From Chitinophaga pinensis (GTDB lineage Bacteria; Bacteroidota; Bacteroidia; Chitinophagales; Chitinophagaceae), in contig CAMAXV010000009.1 of NCBI GenBank assembly GCA_945862385.1, positions 1 to 64,000 on the forward strand: DNA of 64,000 nucleotides. Reading direction: 5' to 3'. Below, piece after piece: positions 46,501 to 55,993 of the stretch (position 1 is its first letter; each line of letters opens with the position of its first letter). The translations under genes were made by a program, and so were the position numbers. The notes beneath the pieces were generated by a model, which was not told the origin of the DNA, ran no database searches, and saw only the letters and a program-made list of their open reading frames with translations.

Positions 46501-48618
46501 ATGTCAGAGAATGCTGTGTTCAGGTATGTGAATTATCTATGGGATCAGGAAAAGGCAAAATCAATGGAAGGTGATGAAGTAGCTCTGCTGCTTTATCGTT
46601 CCAATATACTCGGAGCCGATTTGCGCATAACAAATTATGGCGGAGGCAATACATCCTGCAAGACGATTGAAAAAGATCCTTTGACCGGGCAGGATACAGA
46701 AGTGATGTGGATCAAAGGCTCAGGAGGGGATATCGGTTCCCTGAAACGCAGCGGGCTTGCTGCGCTTTATATGGAAAGATTACAAAATCTGACTAAGGTA
46801 TACCGTGGGCTGGCCTACGAAGATGAGATGGTGGCCTTATTCAATCACTGTATTTTTGACCTGGATTCGAAAGCACCATCTATAGATACACCACTTCATG
46901 GTTTTCTTCCCTTTAAACACATCGATCATTTGCATCCGGATGCAGCAATAGCCATTGCTGCATCAAAGGATGGTGAAAAGATAACCCGTGAACTGTTTAA
47001 TGGAACAATCGGATGGGTGAATTGGCAGCGCCCGGGTTTCGATCTTGGCTTGCAACTTAAAGCCTGTCTGGAAGCCAATCCCGGAATCAGGGGCATTATG
47101 CTGGGTTCGCATGGTTTATTTACCTGGGGTGATACTGCATACGATTGTTACATCAATTCTCTGGAAGTAATTGAACAATGTGCAGCTTACATTGAGGAAC
47201 AGGTTGTTAAAAATGGCAGTGTGTTTGGTGGACAAAAAATCGAATCGCTTCCACAGGAAGAGAGAATAGCAAGAGCTGCAGCCCTGGCTCCGGTCTTGAG
47301 GGGCTTCTGCTCTTCACATACCCGCATGCTTGGACATTTTACCGATGATTCACGGGTGCTTGAGTTCATCAATTCCAATGACCTAGAGAGGCTTGCTCCA
47401 ATGGGAACCAGCTGTCCTGATCACTTCCTTAGAACTAAGATTAGTCCGCTCGTACTGCAGCTTGCACCAGATGCAGACATCAGTGATCTTGGTCAGTTGA
47501 AGTCAGCCATCGAGCCTCAAATTGTGGCATACCGCAACATGTATACGGATTATTATAATAATTGCAGGTACGACAATAGTCCGGCGCTCCGCGATCCCAA
47601 TCCTGTTGTGATAATCTATCCTGGCGTGGGTATGTTCACCTTTGCAAAAGATAAGTCAACTGCAAGGGTATCATCGGAGTTTTACATCAATGCCATCAAT
47701 GTGATGCGTGGGGCGGAAGCAATTTCAGCATATACTTCATTGCCACATCAGGAAGCCTTCAACATTGAATACTGGTTACTTGAAGAAGCCAAATTACAGC
47801 GCATGCCCAGGCCCAAATCCTTATCAGGTAAGGTAGCATTGGTGACAGGTAGTGCGGGAGGTATCGGTAAGTCTATAGCGAGGAAGTTCCTGGAAGAAGG
47901 AGCTTGTGTGATGTTGTCTGACATGGATGCTGATCGTTTGGCGGCCAGTGTGGATGAATTAAAAAAGGTATTTGGCAGAGATGTGGTTTCAGGAGCAGTA
48001 CTCAATGTGACTTCCCGTGAAACAATTGAAAAGGCATATAGTCAAGCTGGGCGCGAGTTTGGAGGTGTAGACATACTGGTGAATTCAGCAGGGTTGTCTA
48101 TTTCCAAGCCAATCGAAGAACATACTGAAAAAGACTGGGATATTTTATACGATGTGCTTGTAAAGGGACAGTTTCTGATGACACAGGGTGCTGTAAGCAT
48201 CATGCGCAAGCAGGGTGTAGGTGGTGATATCATCAACATCGTCAGTAAAAATGCACTTGTTTCTGGTCCAAATAACGCGGGTTACGGATCCGCAAAAGCT
48301 GCGCAGCTGCACCTCACCCGTTTGAATGCTGCTGAATTGGGGGCAGATAAAATCAGGGTCAATACGGTTAATCCGGATGCTGTTATAGCAGACAGTAAGA
48401 TCTGGGAAGGAGAGTGGGCGCAAGGCAGGGCAAAGGCCTATGGTATCAGTGTGGAGGAGCTGCCTGCATTCTATGCAAAGCGAACATTATTGAATGAAGT
48501 GATACTTCCTGTTGATATTGCCAATGCATGTTTTGCACTCACTGGCGGATTGTTGAATAAGTCTACGGGAAATGTGATCAATGTGGATGGTGGAGTTGCT
48601 ATGGCCTTTGTTCGTTAA
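46501..48618 (+). CDS. Bifunctional rhamnulose-1-phosphate aldolase / short-chain dehydrogenase
   Basis: A 705-residue fusion found in rhamnose clusters of many bacteria. Residues 1 to about 420 are a class II aldolase (DLRITNYGGGNTSCK, HCIFDLDSKAPSIDTPLHGFL-type zinc/His region), cleaving L-rhamnulose-1-phosphate to dihydroxyacetone phosphate and L-lactaldehyde. About 438-705 is an NAD-binding short-chain dehydrogenase, GKVALVTGSAGGIGKS, NSAGLS, the YGSAKAA active-site Tyr/Lys and NVDGGVAMAF end, which handles the lactaldehyde. It follows rhaT by 32 bases and precedes the isomerase by 24 bases. Confidence 0.92.
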   Translation: MSENAVFRYVNYLWDQEKAKSMEGDEVALLLYRSNILGADLRITNYGGGNTSCKTIEKDPLTGQDTEVMWIKGSGGDIGSLKRSGLAALYMERLQNLTKVYRGLAYEDEMVALFNHCIFDLDSKAPSIDTPLHGFLPFKHIDHLHPDAAIAIAASKDGEKITRELFNGTIGWVNWQRPGFDLGLQLKACLEANPGIRGIMLGSHGLFTWGDTAYDCYINSLEVIEQCAAYIEEQVVKNGSVFGGQKIESLPQEERIARAAALAPVLRGFCSSHTRMLGHFTDDSRVLEFINSNDLERLAPMGTSCPDHFLRTKISPLVLQLAPDADISDLGQLKSAIEPQIVAYRNMYTDYYNNCRYDNSPALRDPNPVVIIYPGVGMFTFAKDKSTARVSSEFYINAINVMRGAEAISAYTSLPHQEAFNIEYWLLEEAKLQRMPRPKSLSGKVALVTGSAGGIGKSIARKFLEEGACVMLSDMDADRLAASVDELKKVFGRDVVSGAVLNVTSRETIEKAYSQAGREFGGVDILVNSAGLSISKPIEEHTEKDWDILYDVLVKGQFLMTQGAVSIMRKQGVGGDIINIVSKNALVSGPNNAGYGSAKAAQLHLTRLNAAELGADKIRVNTVNPDAVIADSKIWEGEWAQGRAKAYGISVEELPAFYAKRTLLNEVILPVDIANACFALTGGLLNKSTGNVINVDGGVAMAFVR

Positions 48619-48642
48619 TTTTTAATAGTTCAATTTGCCTTT

Positions 48643-49917
48643 ATGCAAATAGAAAATGCAAGGATAGAGGAACTAAATTCACAATTGGAGTCAGTGCACA
48701 AAAGAAATTTTGATTTTCATGCTGCTGCCATAACCAATGTTGAGGCAATTATTGATAAACTCATTGCTTTTCAAGTGGCGATTCCAAGTTGGGCGCTGGG
48801 TGCTGGTGGTACACGTTTTGGAAGATTTTCAATTGGAGGAGAGCCAGGCAATCTGGAGGAAAAGATAGCTGATGTGGGTTTGTTGCATAAGCTGAATATG
48901 TCAAGCGGTGCAATTTCCTTGCACATTCCGTGGGATATTCCCTCGGATGCTGCAAAGATCAAGGCATTGGCTGCACACCATGGTTTAGTCTTTGACGCAA
49001 TGAATTCCAATACTTTTCAGGATCAGCCCGGACAAAAATTAAGTTACAAGTACGGCTCTCTGCAAAATGTAGACAAAGCTGTTCGCCAACAGGCTGTAGA
49101 TCACAACTTGGAAGTAATCAAATACGGGAAAGAATTGGGCTCCAATTCCCTGACCGTCTGGTTGTCTGATGGATCTAACTTCCCAGGACAACTGAATTTC
49201 AGGAAGGCATTTGAAAATACACTTGAAGGGTTACAGGATATCTATGCAGGATTGCCGGAAGACTGGAAAGTATTTGTTGAATACAAGGCCTTCGAACCCA
49301 ATTTTTACAGCATGACTGTAGGCGACTGGGGACATTCGCTACTCTATGCCAACAAGCTTGGTCCCAAAGCATTTACATTGGTTGATTTGGGTCATCATCT
49401 GCCCAATGCCAACATCGAACAAATTATTTCGCTCTTGTTGATGGAAGGTAAACTGGGTGGTTTTCATTTCAATGATTCAAAGTACGGAGATGACGACCTT
49501 ACTGTTGGCTCCATCAGGCCCTATCAGCTTTTCCTGATTTTCAGGGAGCTCGTAGAGGGAATGAATGCCAGGGGAATGAATCATGCAACTGATCTTGGTT
49601 GGATGATTGATGCATCGCATAATATCAAGGATCCCCTGGAGGACCTCCTGCAATCTGTTGAAGCCATTATGATAGCATATACACAGGCACTCATGGTAGA
49701 CGATGCCGCTTTGGATGAAGCCAGACAAAACAATGATGTGGCGCTTGCACAGGAGTTGTTGCAACATGCTTTCCGCACCGATGTTCGGGCTATTGTTGCA
49801 GAAGCGAGGCTTCGCGCTGGAGCCGCAATTGATCCGCTGGGTGCGTACAGGTCTATGCAGGTAAGGAAGATGTTGATTGATGAACGCGGTGCTGTGTCAA
49901 AGGCAACAGGACTATAA
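48643..49917 (+). CDS. rhaI: L-rhamnose isomerase
   Basis: TIM-barrel aldose-ketose isomerase, 424 residues, that converts L-rhamnose to L-rhamnulose. It resembles the RhaI (Pseudomonas-type) isomerases rather than E. coli RhaA. The blocks SWALGAGGTRFGRF, ISLHIPWD, NSLTVWLSDGSNFPGQ, LVDLGHHLPNANIE and HFNDSKYGDDDLTVGS contain the likely metal-binding Glu/Asp/His. It sits between the aldolase and kinase genes of the same operon. Confidence 0.87.
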   Translation: MQIENARIEELNSQLESVHKRNFDFHAAAITNVEAIIDKLIAFQVAIPSWALGAGGTRFGRFSIGGEPGNLEEKIADVGLLHKLNMSSGAISLHIPWDIPSDAAKIKALAAHHGLVFDAMNSNTFQDQPGQKLSYKYGSLQNVDKAVRQQAVDHNLEVIKYGKELGSNSLTVWLSDGSNFPGQLNFRKAFENTLEGLQDIYAGLPEDWKVFVEYKAFEPNFYSMTVGDWGHSLLYANKLGPKAFTLVDLGHHLPNANIEQIISLLLMEGKLGGFHFNDSKYGDDDLTVGSIRPYQLFLIFRELVEGMNARGMNHATDLGWMIDASHNIKDPLEDLLQSVEAIMIAYTQALMVDDAALDEARQNNDVALAQELLQHAFRTDVRAIVAEARLRAGAAIDPLGAYRSMQVRKMLIDERGAVSKATGL

Positions 49918-49929
49918 ATTGAATACCTT

Positions 49930-51288
49930 ATGGAAAGAATTCCTGTTGTAGCTGTACTGGATATTGGCAAAACCAATAAAAAAATCCTCCTTTTTGATAC
50001 ACAGTACCGGGTAGTGTATGAGCATACAGAGCGGATGGAGGAAAGTGTAGATGAGGATGGATTTCCCTGTGAAGACCTTGACGCACTCACCAGTTCTGTT
50101 AAAAACATGGTCAGTGCATTGATTGAAAGACAAGAATTCCAGATAGAAGCGCTCAATTTTACAACTTACGGAGCCAGCTTTGTTTACATCAACAAAAATG
50201 GTGAACCGCTTACACCTTTGTATAATTACCTGAAGCCATACCCTTCGGAATTACAAAATCAATTATATGCTGATCACGGGGGGCAGGATGTATTTGTTCG
50301 GGAAACTTCATCACCTGCATTGGGGAGCCTCAATTCCGGCTTGCAGGTGCTGAGACTTCAGGCTGAGCAGCCCAATGTTTTTAATCAAGTTGCCTATGCC
50401 TTGCATTTGCCGCAGTATATAAGCGGATTATTCACAGGGTTAAAAGTAACTGATATTACCAGTGTTGGCTGTCATACGCAACTGTGGGATTTTACACGTG
50501 GTAGTTACCACCGTTGGGTGGCATCAACAGCCATATCTCATGTTCTTGCGCCAATGCAAGCCTCCGATCATGCAGTACAGGTAAATATACATGGTCAGGA
50601 AATATGGACAGGCATAGGTTTGCACGACAGCTCATCGGCTTTGATACCATACTTGGTTAGCTTCACGGAACCATTCATACTCATTTCAACAGGAACATGG
50701 AGTATCAGTCTGAATCCATTTGATCAGGTGCCACTAACTGATGAAGAGTTGGCACAGGATTGTTTGTGTTACCTTCAGTACACAGGCAAGCCAGTAAAAG
50801 CCGCAAGGTATTTCCTAGGACCCGCTCATGAAGCCGGCGTCAATCGAATTGCAGCACATTTTGCATTACCGGTGGATTTTTATATGGCGATGAACTTCGA
50901 TGAGGGATTATATCAGCAAAGTTTAAGCATGTTGCAAAAGACCAGCTATGCTGATTTTGATAGTGTGGATTTAATGGAATTGGGGTCTCCGGATTTATCT
51001 TATTACATCCTCATGCACTTCCTCATTCGTTTTCAGTCTGCCAGCACCAGGTTATTGCTCAGGCATGGTACGGTGGAAAAGATACTCGTAGACGGAGGAT
51101 TCAGCCGGAATCCTATTTTTATGCAAATGCTTGCGGAATCTTTTGCGGAACAGGATGTTTATGCATCAGAAGTGCCACAGGCCACGGCGATGGGAGCTGC
51201 ACTCGTACTACACAAATATTGGAATGAAAAAGAGATACCTCCAGCCATCATTGACATAAAGGCATATCCCAGGCAGATAGCAGGTTAG
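49930..51288 (+). CDS. FGGY-family carbohydrate kinase, likely rhamnulokinase
   Basis: A 452-residue kinase of the FGGY (ASKHA) family. The N-terminal phosphate-1 loop is VLDIGKTNKKILLFD, the middle has the substrate-binding GCHTQLWDF and HDSSSALIPYL, and the C terminus holds VDGGFSRNPIFMQMLAES of the family signature. Given the neighbouring isomerase and aldolase, phosphorylation of L-rhamnulose is the natural role (inference from context). The last codons overlap the lacI gene end by four bases, in convergent orientation. Confidence 0.87.
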   Translation: MERIPVVAVLDIGKTNKKILLFDTQYRVVYEHTERMEESVDEDGFPCEDLDALTSSVKNMVSALIERQEFQIEALNFTTYGASFVYINKNGEPLTPLYNYLKPYPSELQNQLYADHGGQDVFVRETSSPALGSLNSGLQVLRLQAEQPNVFNQVAYALHLPQYISGLFTGLKVTDITSVGCHTQLWDFTRGSYHRWVASTAISHVLAPMQASDHAVQVNIHGQEIWTGIGLHDSSSALIPYLVSFTEPFILISTGTWSISLNPFDQVPLTDEELAQDCLCYLQYTGKPVKAARYFLGPAHEAGVNRIAAHFALPVDFYMAMNFDEGLYQQSLSMLQKTSYADFDSVDLMELGSPDLSYYILMHFLIRFQSASTRLLLRHGTVEKILVDGGFSRNPIFMQMLAESFAEQDVYASEVPQATAMGAALVLHKYWNEKEIPPAIIDIKAYPRQIAG

Positions 51289-52307
51289 GTAGATTTCCTG
51301 ATCAGTAATTCTGTGGATTGAATACGGGTTTCAAATTTTTGTTGTGGTCTCTTGCTTTCCATCATGCTCAATAATAGGGTCATGGCAGCTTCCCCCATTT
51401 CAAATGCAGGTTGTTTGATCACAGAAAGCGGAGGGTTTAGCAATTCGGTAAGGTCATTGTTGGAAAATCCGATTAATGCCAGGTCTTCGGGAACTCGGAT
51501 TTTTTTATTTTTCATAAAACGCATGCAGCCTGTTGTGATTTTGTCTGAACCTGCAAAAATGGCATCAGGTTTAGTTCGTAACCGCATCAGACTGTTCATG
51601 GCAGACTCAACTTCACTGTAAAGCATTCCACCATGATCACAAAAAACAATCATATTGTCTTTAACAGGGATTTTCGCTTCTGAAAGCGCTGCTTTGTAAC
51701 CTTCAAGTCTTTCCTTGGCTATGGAAAGTCCTGCATGGTTGGATACAAGTGCAATTTTGCTGTATCCCTTGTTGATCAGGTGTTTTGTGGCTTTGTATGC
51801 CCCCTTGAAATTGTCTGCAATAACTTTATGTGTTTCTATTTCGTCAATAACCCTGTCTACAAAAACGATAGGTAAACCCTTCTCATGAACTTCCTTGAGA
51901 TAGAGGTGATTTTTTGTTTCAGTTGAAACGGAAATAATCAGTCCGTCAATAAAACTTGAAGTAAGGTATTCCAGGTTCATCAGCTCACGTTCAGCAGATT
52001 CCATGCTTTGTGAGATATTTACTGTGTAGCCGTTTTTACTGGCAATTGATTCGATACCATTGATGACCTGGGAGAAAAAACTGTTGGCAATTTCACTGAC
52101 TATGACGCCAATGGAATGACTCTTTTTTTCCTTCAGGCTTTGAGCATTCCTGTTGGGTTTATAGTTGATTTTCCGGGCATAATCAAGGATGAGCTGTTTT
52201 GTTTCAATACTGATCTCATGACTATCTCTTAAGGCCCTTGACACGGTTGACGTGGAGAGGTTCAGTTCCCTTGAAATATCTTTTATGGTTACAGCAGAAA
52301 GTTTCAC
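51285..52307 (-). CDS. LacI-family transcriptional regulator
   Basis: A 340-residue repressor with N-terminal helix-turn-helix (about 7-27, TIKDISRELNLSTSTVSRAL) and a sugar-binding domain (about 60-335; SHSIGVIVSEIANSFF, IDGLIISVS, FVDRVIDE, PDAIFAGSDKITTGCM, IGFSNNDLTELLNPPLS). Start is GTG at 52305-52307; no nearer ATG gives the full helix-turn-helix. It is convergent with the kinase and divergent from the GH28-fusion operon, with an operator-like 16-mer in the gap. Its effector is probably a pectin sugar such as rhamnose or an uronate (inference). Confidence 0.92.
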   Translation of the reverse strand: MKLSAVTIKDISRELNLSTSTVSRALRDSHEISIETKQLILDYARKINYKPNRNAQSLKEKKSHSIGVIVSEIANSFFSQVINGIESIASKNGYTVNISQSMESAERELMNLEYLTSSFIDGLIISVSTETKNHLYLKEVHEKGLPIVFVDRVIDEIETHKVIADNFKGAYKATKHLINKGYSKIALVSNHAGLSIAKERLEGYKAALSEAKIPVKDNMIVFCDHGGMLYSEVESAMNSLMRLRTKPDAIFAGSDKITTGCMRFMKNKKIRVPEDLALIGFSNNDLTELLNPPLSVIKQPAFEMGEAAMTLLLSMMESKRPQQKFETRIQSTELLIRKST

Positions 52308-52365
52308 TTAGCTGAAGATACAATTCTCCGGATAATTTTCAGATAATCTACTGACGGTATCTTTA

Positions 52366-52381
52366 TCGGGAACGATTGCGT
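52366..52381. promoter_or_regulatory. Operator-like 16-mer, copy 2
   Basis: Identical to the word at 41060-41075 and followed by TTAAAA as against AAAAA there. It is 59 bases upstream of the lacI start and about 35 bases upstream of the promoter of the GH28-fusion operon, an ideal place for an operator of the neighbouring LacI protein that controls both directions. Confidence 0.65.
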
Positions 52382-52414
52382 TAAAATAAGGGGTACAAAA
52401 TGAGGTTTAAAATA

Positions 52415-52441
52415 TTGAAGTTTATAAAAACTGTATCTTGT
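52415..52441 (+). promoter_or_regulatory. Candidate promoter of the GH28-fusion/uxa operon
   Basis: TTG at 52415-52417 and TATCTTGT at 52434-52441, 16 bases apart, resemble the -33/-7 pair, with the -7 box matching six of eight bases. It directly precedes the short frame at 52446 and the large gene at 52603. Confidence 0.38.
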
Positions 52442-52445
52442 TGCG

Positions 52446-52586
52446 ATGAAATTTTTTGCGGTTTTTGTTGCCTTCCTGCTCATGTCTTTTTTGCCTGAAA
52501 GACAGACAAAGATCTTGCAGGAAATCAGATTAAAAATACCTGAACTGGCAAATTATATTTACTCATTTCAGAACAGTAAATCATAG
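52446..52586 (+). CDS. Possible 46-residue small membrane or secreted peptide
   Basis: ATG to TAG, 46 residues: one hydrophobic N-terminal segment (KFFAVFVAFLLMSFLP), then a basic/hydrophobic tail (ERQTKILQEIRLKIPELANY). I recognise no family. It starts five bases after the candidate promoter and ends 16 bases before the large gene. It may be a real small membrane protein, a leader peptide or chance. Confidence 0.4.
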   Translation: MKFFAVFVAFLLMSFLPERQTKILQEIRLKIPELANYIYSFQNSKS

Positions 52587-52602
52587 AAAATATTTTTGGA
52601 AC

Positions 52603-55600
52603 ATGGAATCCGAAAAATCAAATCTTCAAATGAAAAAAATTATATCAATTACAGGCGCTGTCTGTGTCTTGCTTGCAACATCAGTAACTGGACAACACAA
52701 TCCCTTAACACTTAAGTCTCCGGTGTTTAAAAAAGATACGGTCTCTATTGCGGTTAATGGTGCCAAAGGTGATGGGTTGAGTTCAAATACTATAGCAATA
52801 CAACAAACAATAGACAAACTTGCTGCAAGGGGTGGTGGTGTGGTGTTGGTTCCCCGCGGTGTATGGAAAACCGGACCAATAGTGTTGAAAAGTAATATCA
52901 ACCTCCATCTTGCTCAAGGAGCCATGTTGGTATTTACCACTGATTTTGATGATTATCCACTTGTAAAAGGCAATTGGGAAGGCTTACCCCAGATGCGGAA
53001 CCAGTCGCCTGTTTCTGCAACTGGTCAAACAAACATTGCCATTACAGGCAAAGGAATTTTTGATGGCAATGGAGATTCTTGGCGCATGGTGAAAAGGGAG
53101 AAAATGACAGAGGGCCAGTGGAAGAAATTGCAGGCTGGTGGCGGTTTTTTGTCGGCTGACCAGAAAACCTGGTACCCAACTGCTTCTTCACTTAAGGGAA
53201 GTACGGAAAAGAACCCCGGCGTGATTGGTTCAGAGAAAACAGCTGCATATTATGCTTCTGTGAAGGATTTCCTGAGGCCGAATATGGTCGTGCTTACTGA
53301 ATGTAAAAATGTATTACTAGAGGGAGTGACTTTTCAAAATTCACCAGCCTGGTGCCTTCATCCACTGATGTCTGAGAACATCATAGTTAGAGGGATTACG
53401 GTGAAAAATCCCTGGTATGCCCAAAATGGGGATGGTATTGATCTGGAAAGTTGCACAAATGTACTCATAGAAAACGCAACACTGGACGTAGGAGATGATG
53501 CCTTGTGCATGAAAAGTGGCAGGGACGAAGCTGGCAGAAAAAGGGGAATGCCCACGCAGCAGGTGACCATTCGCAATTGCACCGTTTATTCCGCACATGG
53601 TGGGTTTGTAGTGGGCAGTGAGATGAGTGGCGGTGTTAGGAATATAAAGGTGGATAATTGCAGTTTTATTGGAACCGATATCGGGTTGCGCTTCAAGACT
53701 GCCAGGGGAAGAGGTGGTGTTGTTGAAAATATTGATATCTCCAATATACAAGTGAAAAATATTCCGGGTGAAGCCATTTTGTTCGACATGTACTATATGG
53801 CAAAAGATCCTGTTTTGCCATTTGGTGAGCAACACGCGATGCCGGTAATTGAAAAGAAACCTCTGAACGAAACCACACCTGTTTTCAGGAATATAAAGAT
53901 TAGAAATGTTTATTGTGACGGAGCAGAAAAAGCCATCTTCATCAGGGGCTTACCGGAAATGCAGATTCATAACCTAAGTCTGCAAGACATGGCATTCAGG
54001 TCAGTCAGGGGCATTGAAATGCAGGAAGCAAATAACATCATCCTTAGAAATATCAAACTGGATATCAAAGATCCTACCAGGCCAATCCTTTCACAACAAA
54101 CAGCTGATATTACCATCGATGGTGTTAGCTCATATTCGAATGCTACAAAGCCATTGAGTCAGCTTATGTCTGAGACCGCAATGCGACTATGGCCGGATTC
54201 ATTTTTGCTTGCGGGTGATAAACAATCCAAATGGCGATATGATCAGGGGGTTATTTTAAAAGGGATAGATGAGGTATGGAATGCTACTGGTGAGCGCAAA
54301 TGGTTTACTTATGTGCAGCAATCTATGGATCAATATGTGGGAGAAGATGGTTCAATCAAAGGGTATAAAAAAGATGAGTACAATATTGATCATGTGAATA
54401 ATGGTAAGATACTGCTGATGCTCTTCCAGGTAACAGGAAAAGAAAAATACAAAAAAGCTGTCCAGCTGCTTCGTAGTCAGCTTTTAACACATCCTCGCAC
54501 AAAAGAAGGTGGCTTCTGGCATAAATCCATCTATCCACATCAAATGTGGTTAGATGGATTGTACATGGGCCAGCCTTTCATGGCTGAATATGCCAAAGTA
54601 TTTGGGGAAGATCAGATTTTTGATGACATCGTGCTGCAATTTCGGTTGATGGAGAAAAATGCCAGTGATGCCAAAACCGGCCTCCTTTACCATGGATGGG
54701 ATGAAAGCAGACAACAACAATGGGCAAACAGGCAATCCGGGGTTTCACCACACTTTTGGGGAAGGAGTCTGGGTTGGTTCGGCATGGCACTGGTAGATGT
54801 TTTGGAACATTTTCCGATAACACATCCGGGAAGAAAAGAATTGATTGGAATCCTGAACAGGTTTTCTGAGGCTGTGGTAAAGGTTCAGGATCCTGCTACC
54901 GGTTTATGGTATGATATTGTGGATATGATTGGGAAAAAGCCCAATTATCCTGAAGCTTCTGCTTCCAGTATGATTACGTATACGCTTGCCAGAGCAAGCA
55001 GGCTTGGATATATTCCGGCTCAATATCATAATGCAGCCAATAAGGCATACGAAGGGATTAAAAAAGCCTTCCTTTTAGACTCTGCAGGGTCAGTCCACCT
55101 GAAAGGTACTGTATCTGTATCCGGACTTGGTGGAAAGCCATACAGAGATGGTAGTTTCTCGTATTACATGTCTGAACCCGTTATCAACAATGATCCCAAA
55201 GGCATGGGTGCATTCATCCTCTGTGCGGCTGAAATGGAGTTTGGTGCAAAGCGTAATGTTGCTGCGGGAAAAAAAGTATACCTGGATAATTATTTTAACA
55301 ATGAATGGCGTCTGGGACCATCCGGCAAACAGGAAAAATGGCATTATGTGTGGGACGAACGCGACAATGGCGGGTATTCTATGTTCGGGAAGATATTTCA
55401 ACGATACGGAGCTGAAACTATACTGGCTTCAGCACAACCAACAGCAGCATCATTGAAGGATGCCAGCATTTACATTATGGTTGATCCGGATACCCAAAAA
55501 GAAACGGCGAAGCCCAACTTCATGAATCCAGTTGATGCTGCATCCATCCGTGATTGGGTTGCTGATGGAGGTGTTCTCGTGCTTTTAGGAAATGACTCTT

Positions 55601-55989
55601 CTAATAATGAAATCAAACAATTCAATACACTTTCCAAAATGTTTGGCATAGCATTCAATGAAGTGTTATTCAATCCTGTTTTGAAAGACCAGTTTGAAAT
55701 GGGCGTAGTGAATACCCCTGATGGGTCGCCTGTTTTTGGGAAAAGTAAAAAGCTTTTTATCAAGGAGTTGAGTACTTTAAAATTAAGCGGATCTGCACAG
55801 GAAATTGCTTCAAAAGATGGACAGTCCATAATGGCAATCAGTAAGTTTGGGAAAGGAACTGTATTTGCATTGGGTGACCCATGGATTTACAATGAATATC
55901 TGGATGGAAGAAGGTTGCCGGCAGATTTTGAGAATTTTAGTGCGGCAACTGAGCTGGTGGATTGGTTATTAAAGCAGGTTACAAAATAA
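52603..55989 (+). CDS. Fusion enzyme: GH28 polygalacturonase + GH105 hydrolase + C-terminal domain
   Basis: A 1128-residue exported protein. A signal peptide starts either at 52603 or, more like a classical one, at ATG 52630 (MKKIISITGAVCVLLA). Residues about 40-510 are a GH28 beta-helix, with N275-D280 (NGDGID), GDD at 297-299, HGG at 332-334 and RFK at 363-365, the GH28 active-site set. About 515-885 is a GH105-like (alpha/alpha)6 barrel (LDGLYMGQPFMAEYA, WGRSLGWFGMAL). About 890-1128 is a third domain, with a glutamine-amidotransferase-like look (SIRDWVADGGVLVLLGND, GKGTVFALGDPW), unnamed by me. One protein could thus cut galacturonan and process the ends. uxaB follows four bases later. 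Confidence 0.9.
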   Translation: MESEKSNLQMKKIISITGAVCVLLATSVTGQHNPLTLKSPVFKKDTVSIAVNGAKGDGLSSNTIAIQQTIDKLAARGGGVVLVPRGVWKTGPIVLKSNINLHLAQGAMLVFTTDFDDYPLVKGNWEGLPQMRNQSPVSATGQTNIAITGKGIFDGNGDSWRMVKREKMTEGQWKKLQAGGGFLSADQKTWYPTASSLKGSTEKNPGVIGSEKTAAYYASVKDFLRPNMVVLTECKNVLLEGVTFQNSPAWCLHPLMSENIIVRGITVKNPWYAQNGDGIDLESCTNVLIENATLDVGDDALCMKSGRDEAGRKRGMPTQQVTIRNCTVYSAHGGFVVGSEMSGGVRNIKVDNCSFIGTDIGLRFKTARGRGGVVENIDISNIQVKNIPGEAILFDMYYMAKDPVLPFGEQHAMPVIEKKPLNETTPVFRNIKIRNVYCDGAEKAIFIRGLPEMQIHNLSLQDMAFRSVRGIEMQEANNIILRNIKLDIKDPTRPILSQQTADITIDGVSSYSNATKPLSQLMSETAMRLWPDSFLLAGDKQSKWRYDQGVILKGIDEVWNATGERKWFTYVQQSMDQYVGEDGSIKGYKKDEYNIDHVNNGKILLMLFQVTGKEKYKKAVQLLRSQLLTHPRTKEGGFWHKSIYPHQMWLDGLYMGQPFMAEYAKVFGEDQIFDDIVLQFRLMEKNASDAKTGLLYHGWDESRQQQWANRQSGVSPHFWGRSLGWFGMALVDVLEHFPITHPGRKELIGILNRFSEAVVKVQDPATGLWYDIVDMIGKKPNYPEASASSMITYTLARASRLGYIPAQYHNAANKAYEGIKKAFLLDSAGSVHLKGTVSVSGLGGKPYRDGSFSYYMSEPVINNDPKGMGAFILCAAEMEFGAKRNVAAGKKVYLDNYFNNEWRLGPSGKQEKWHYVWDERDNGGYSMFGKIFQRYGAETILASAQPTAASLKDASIYIMVDPDTQKETAKPNFMNPVDAASIRDWVADGGVLVLLGNDSSNNEIKQFNTLSKMFGIAFNEVLFNPVLKDQFEMGVVNTPDGSPVFGKSKKLFIKELSTLKLSGSAQEIASKDGQSIMAISKFGKGTVFALGDPWIYNEYLDGRRLPADFENFSAATELVDWLLKQVTK

Positions 55990-55993
55990 GGAT

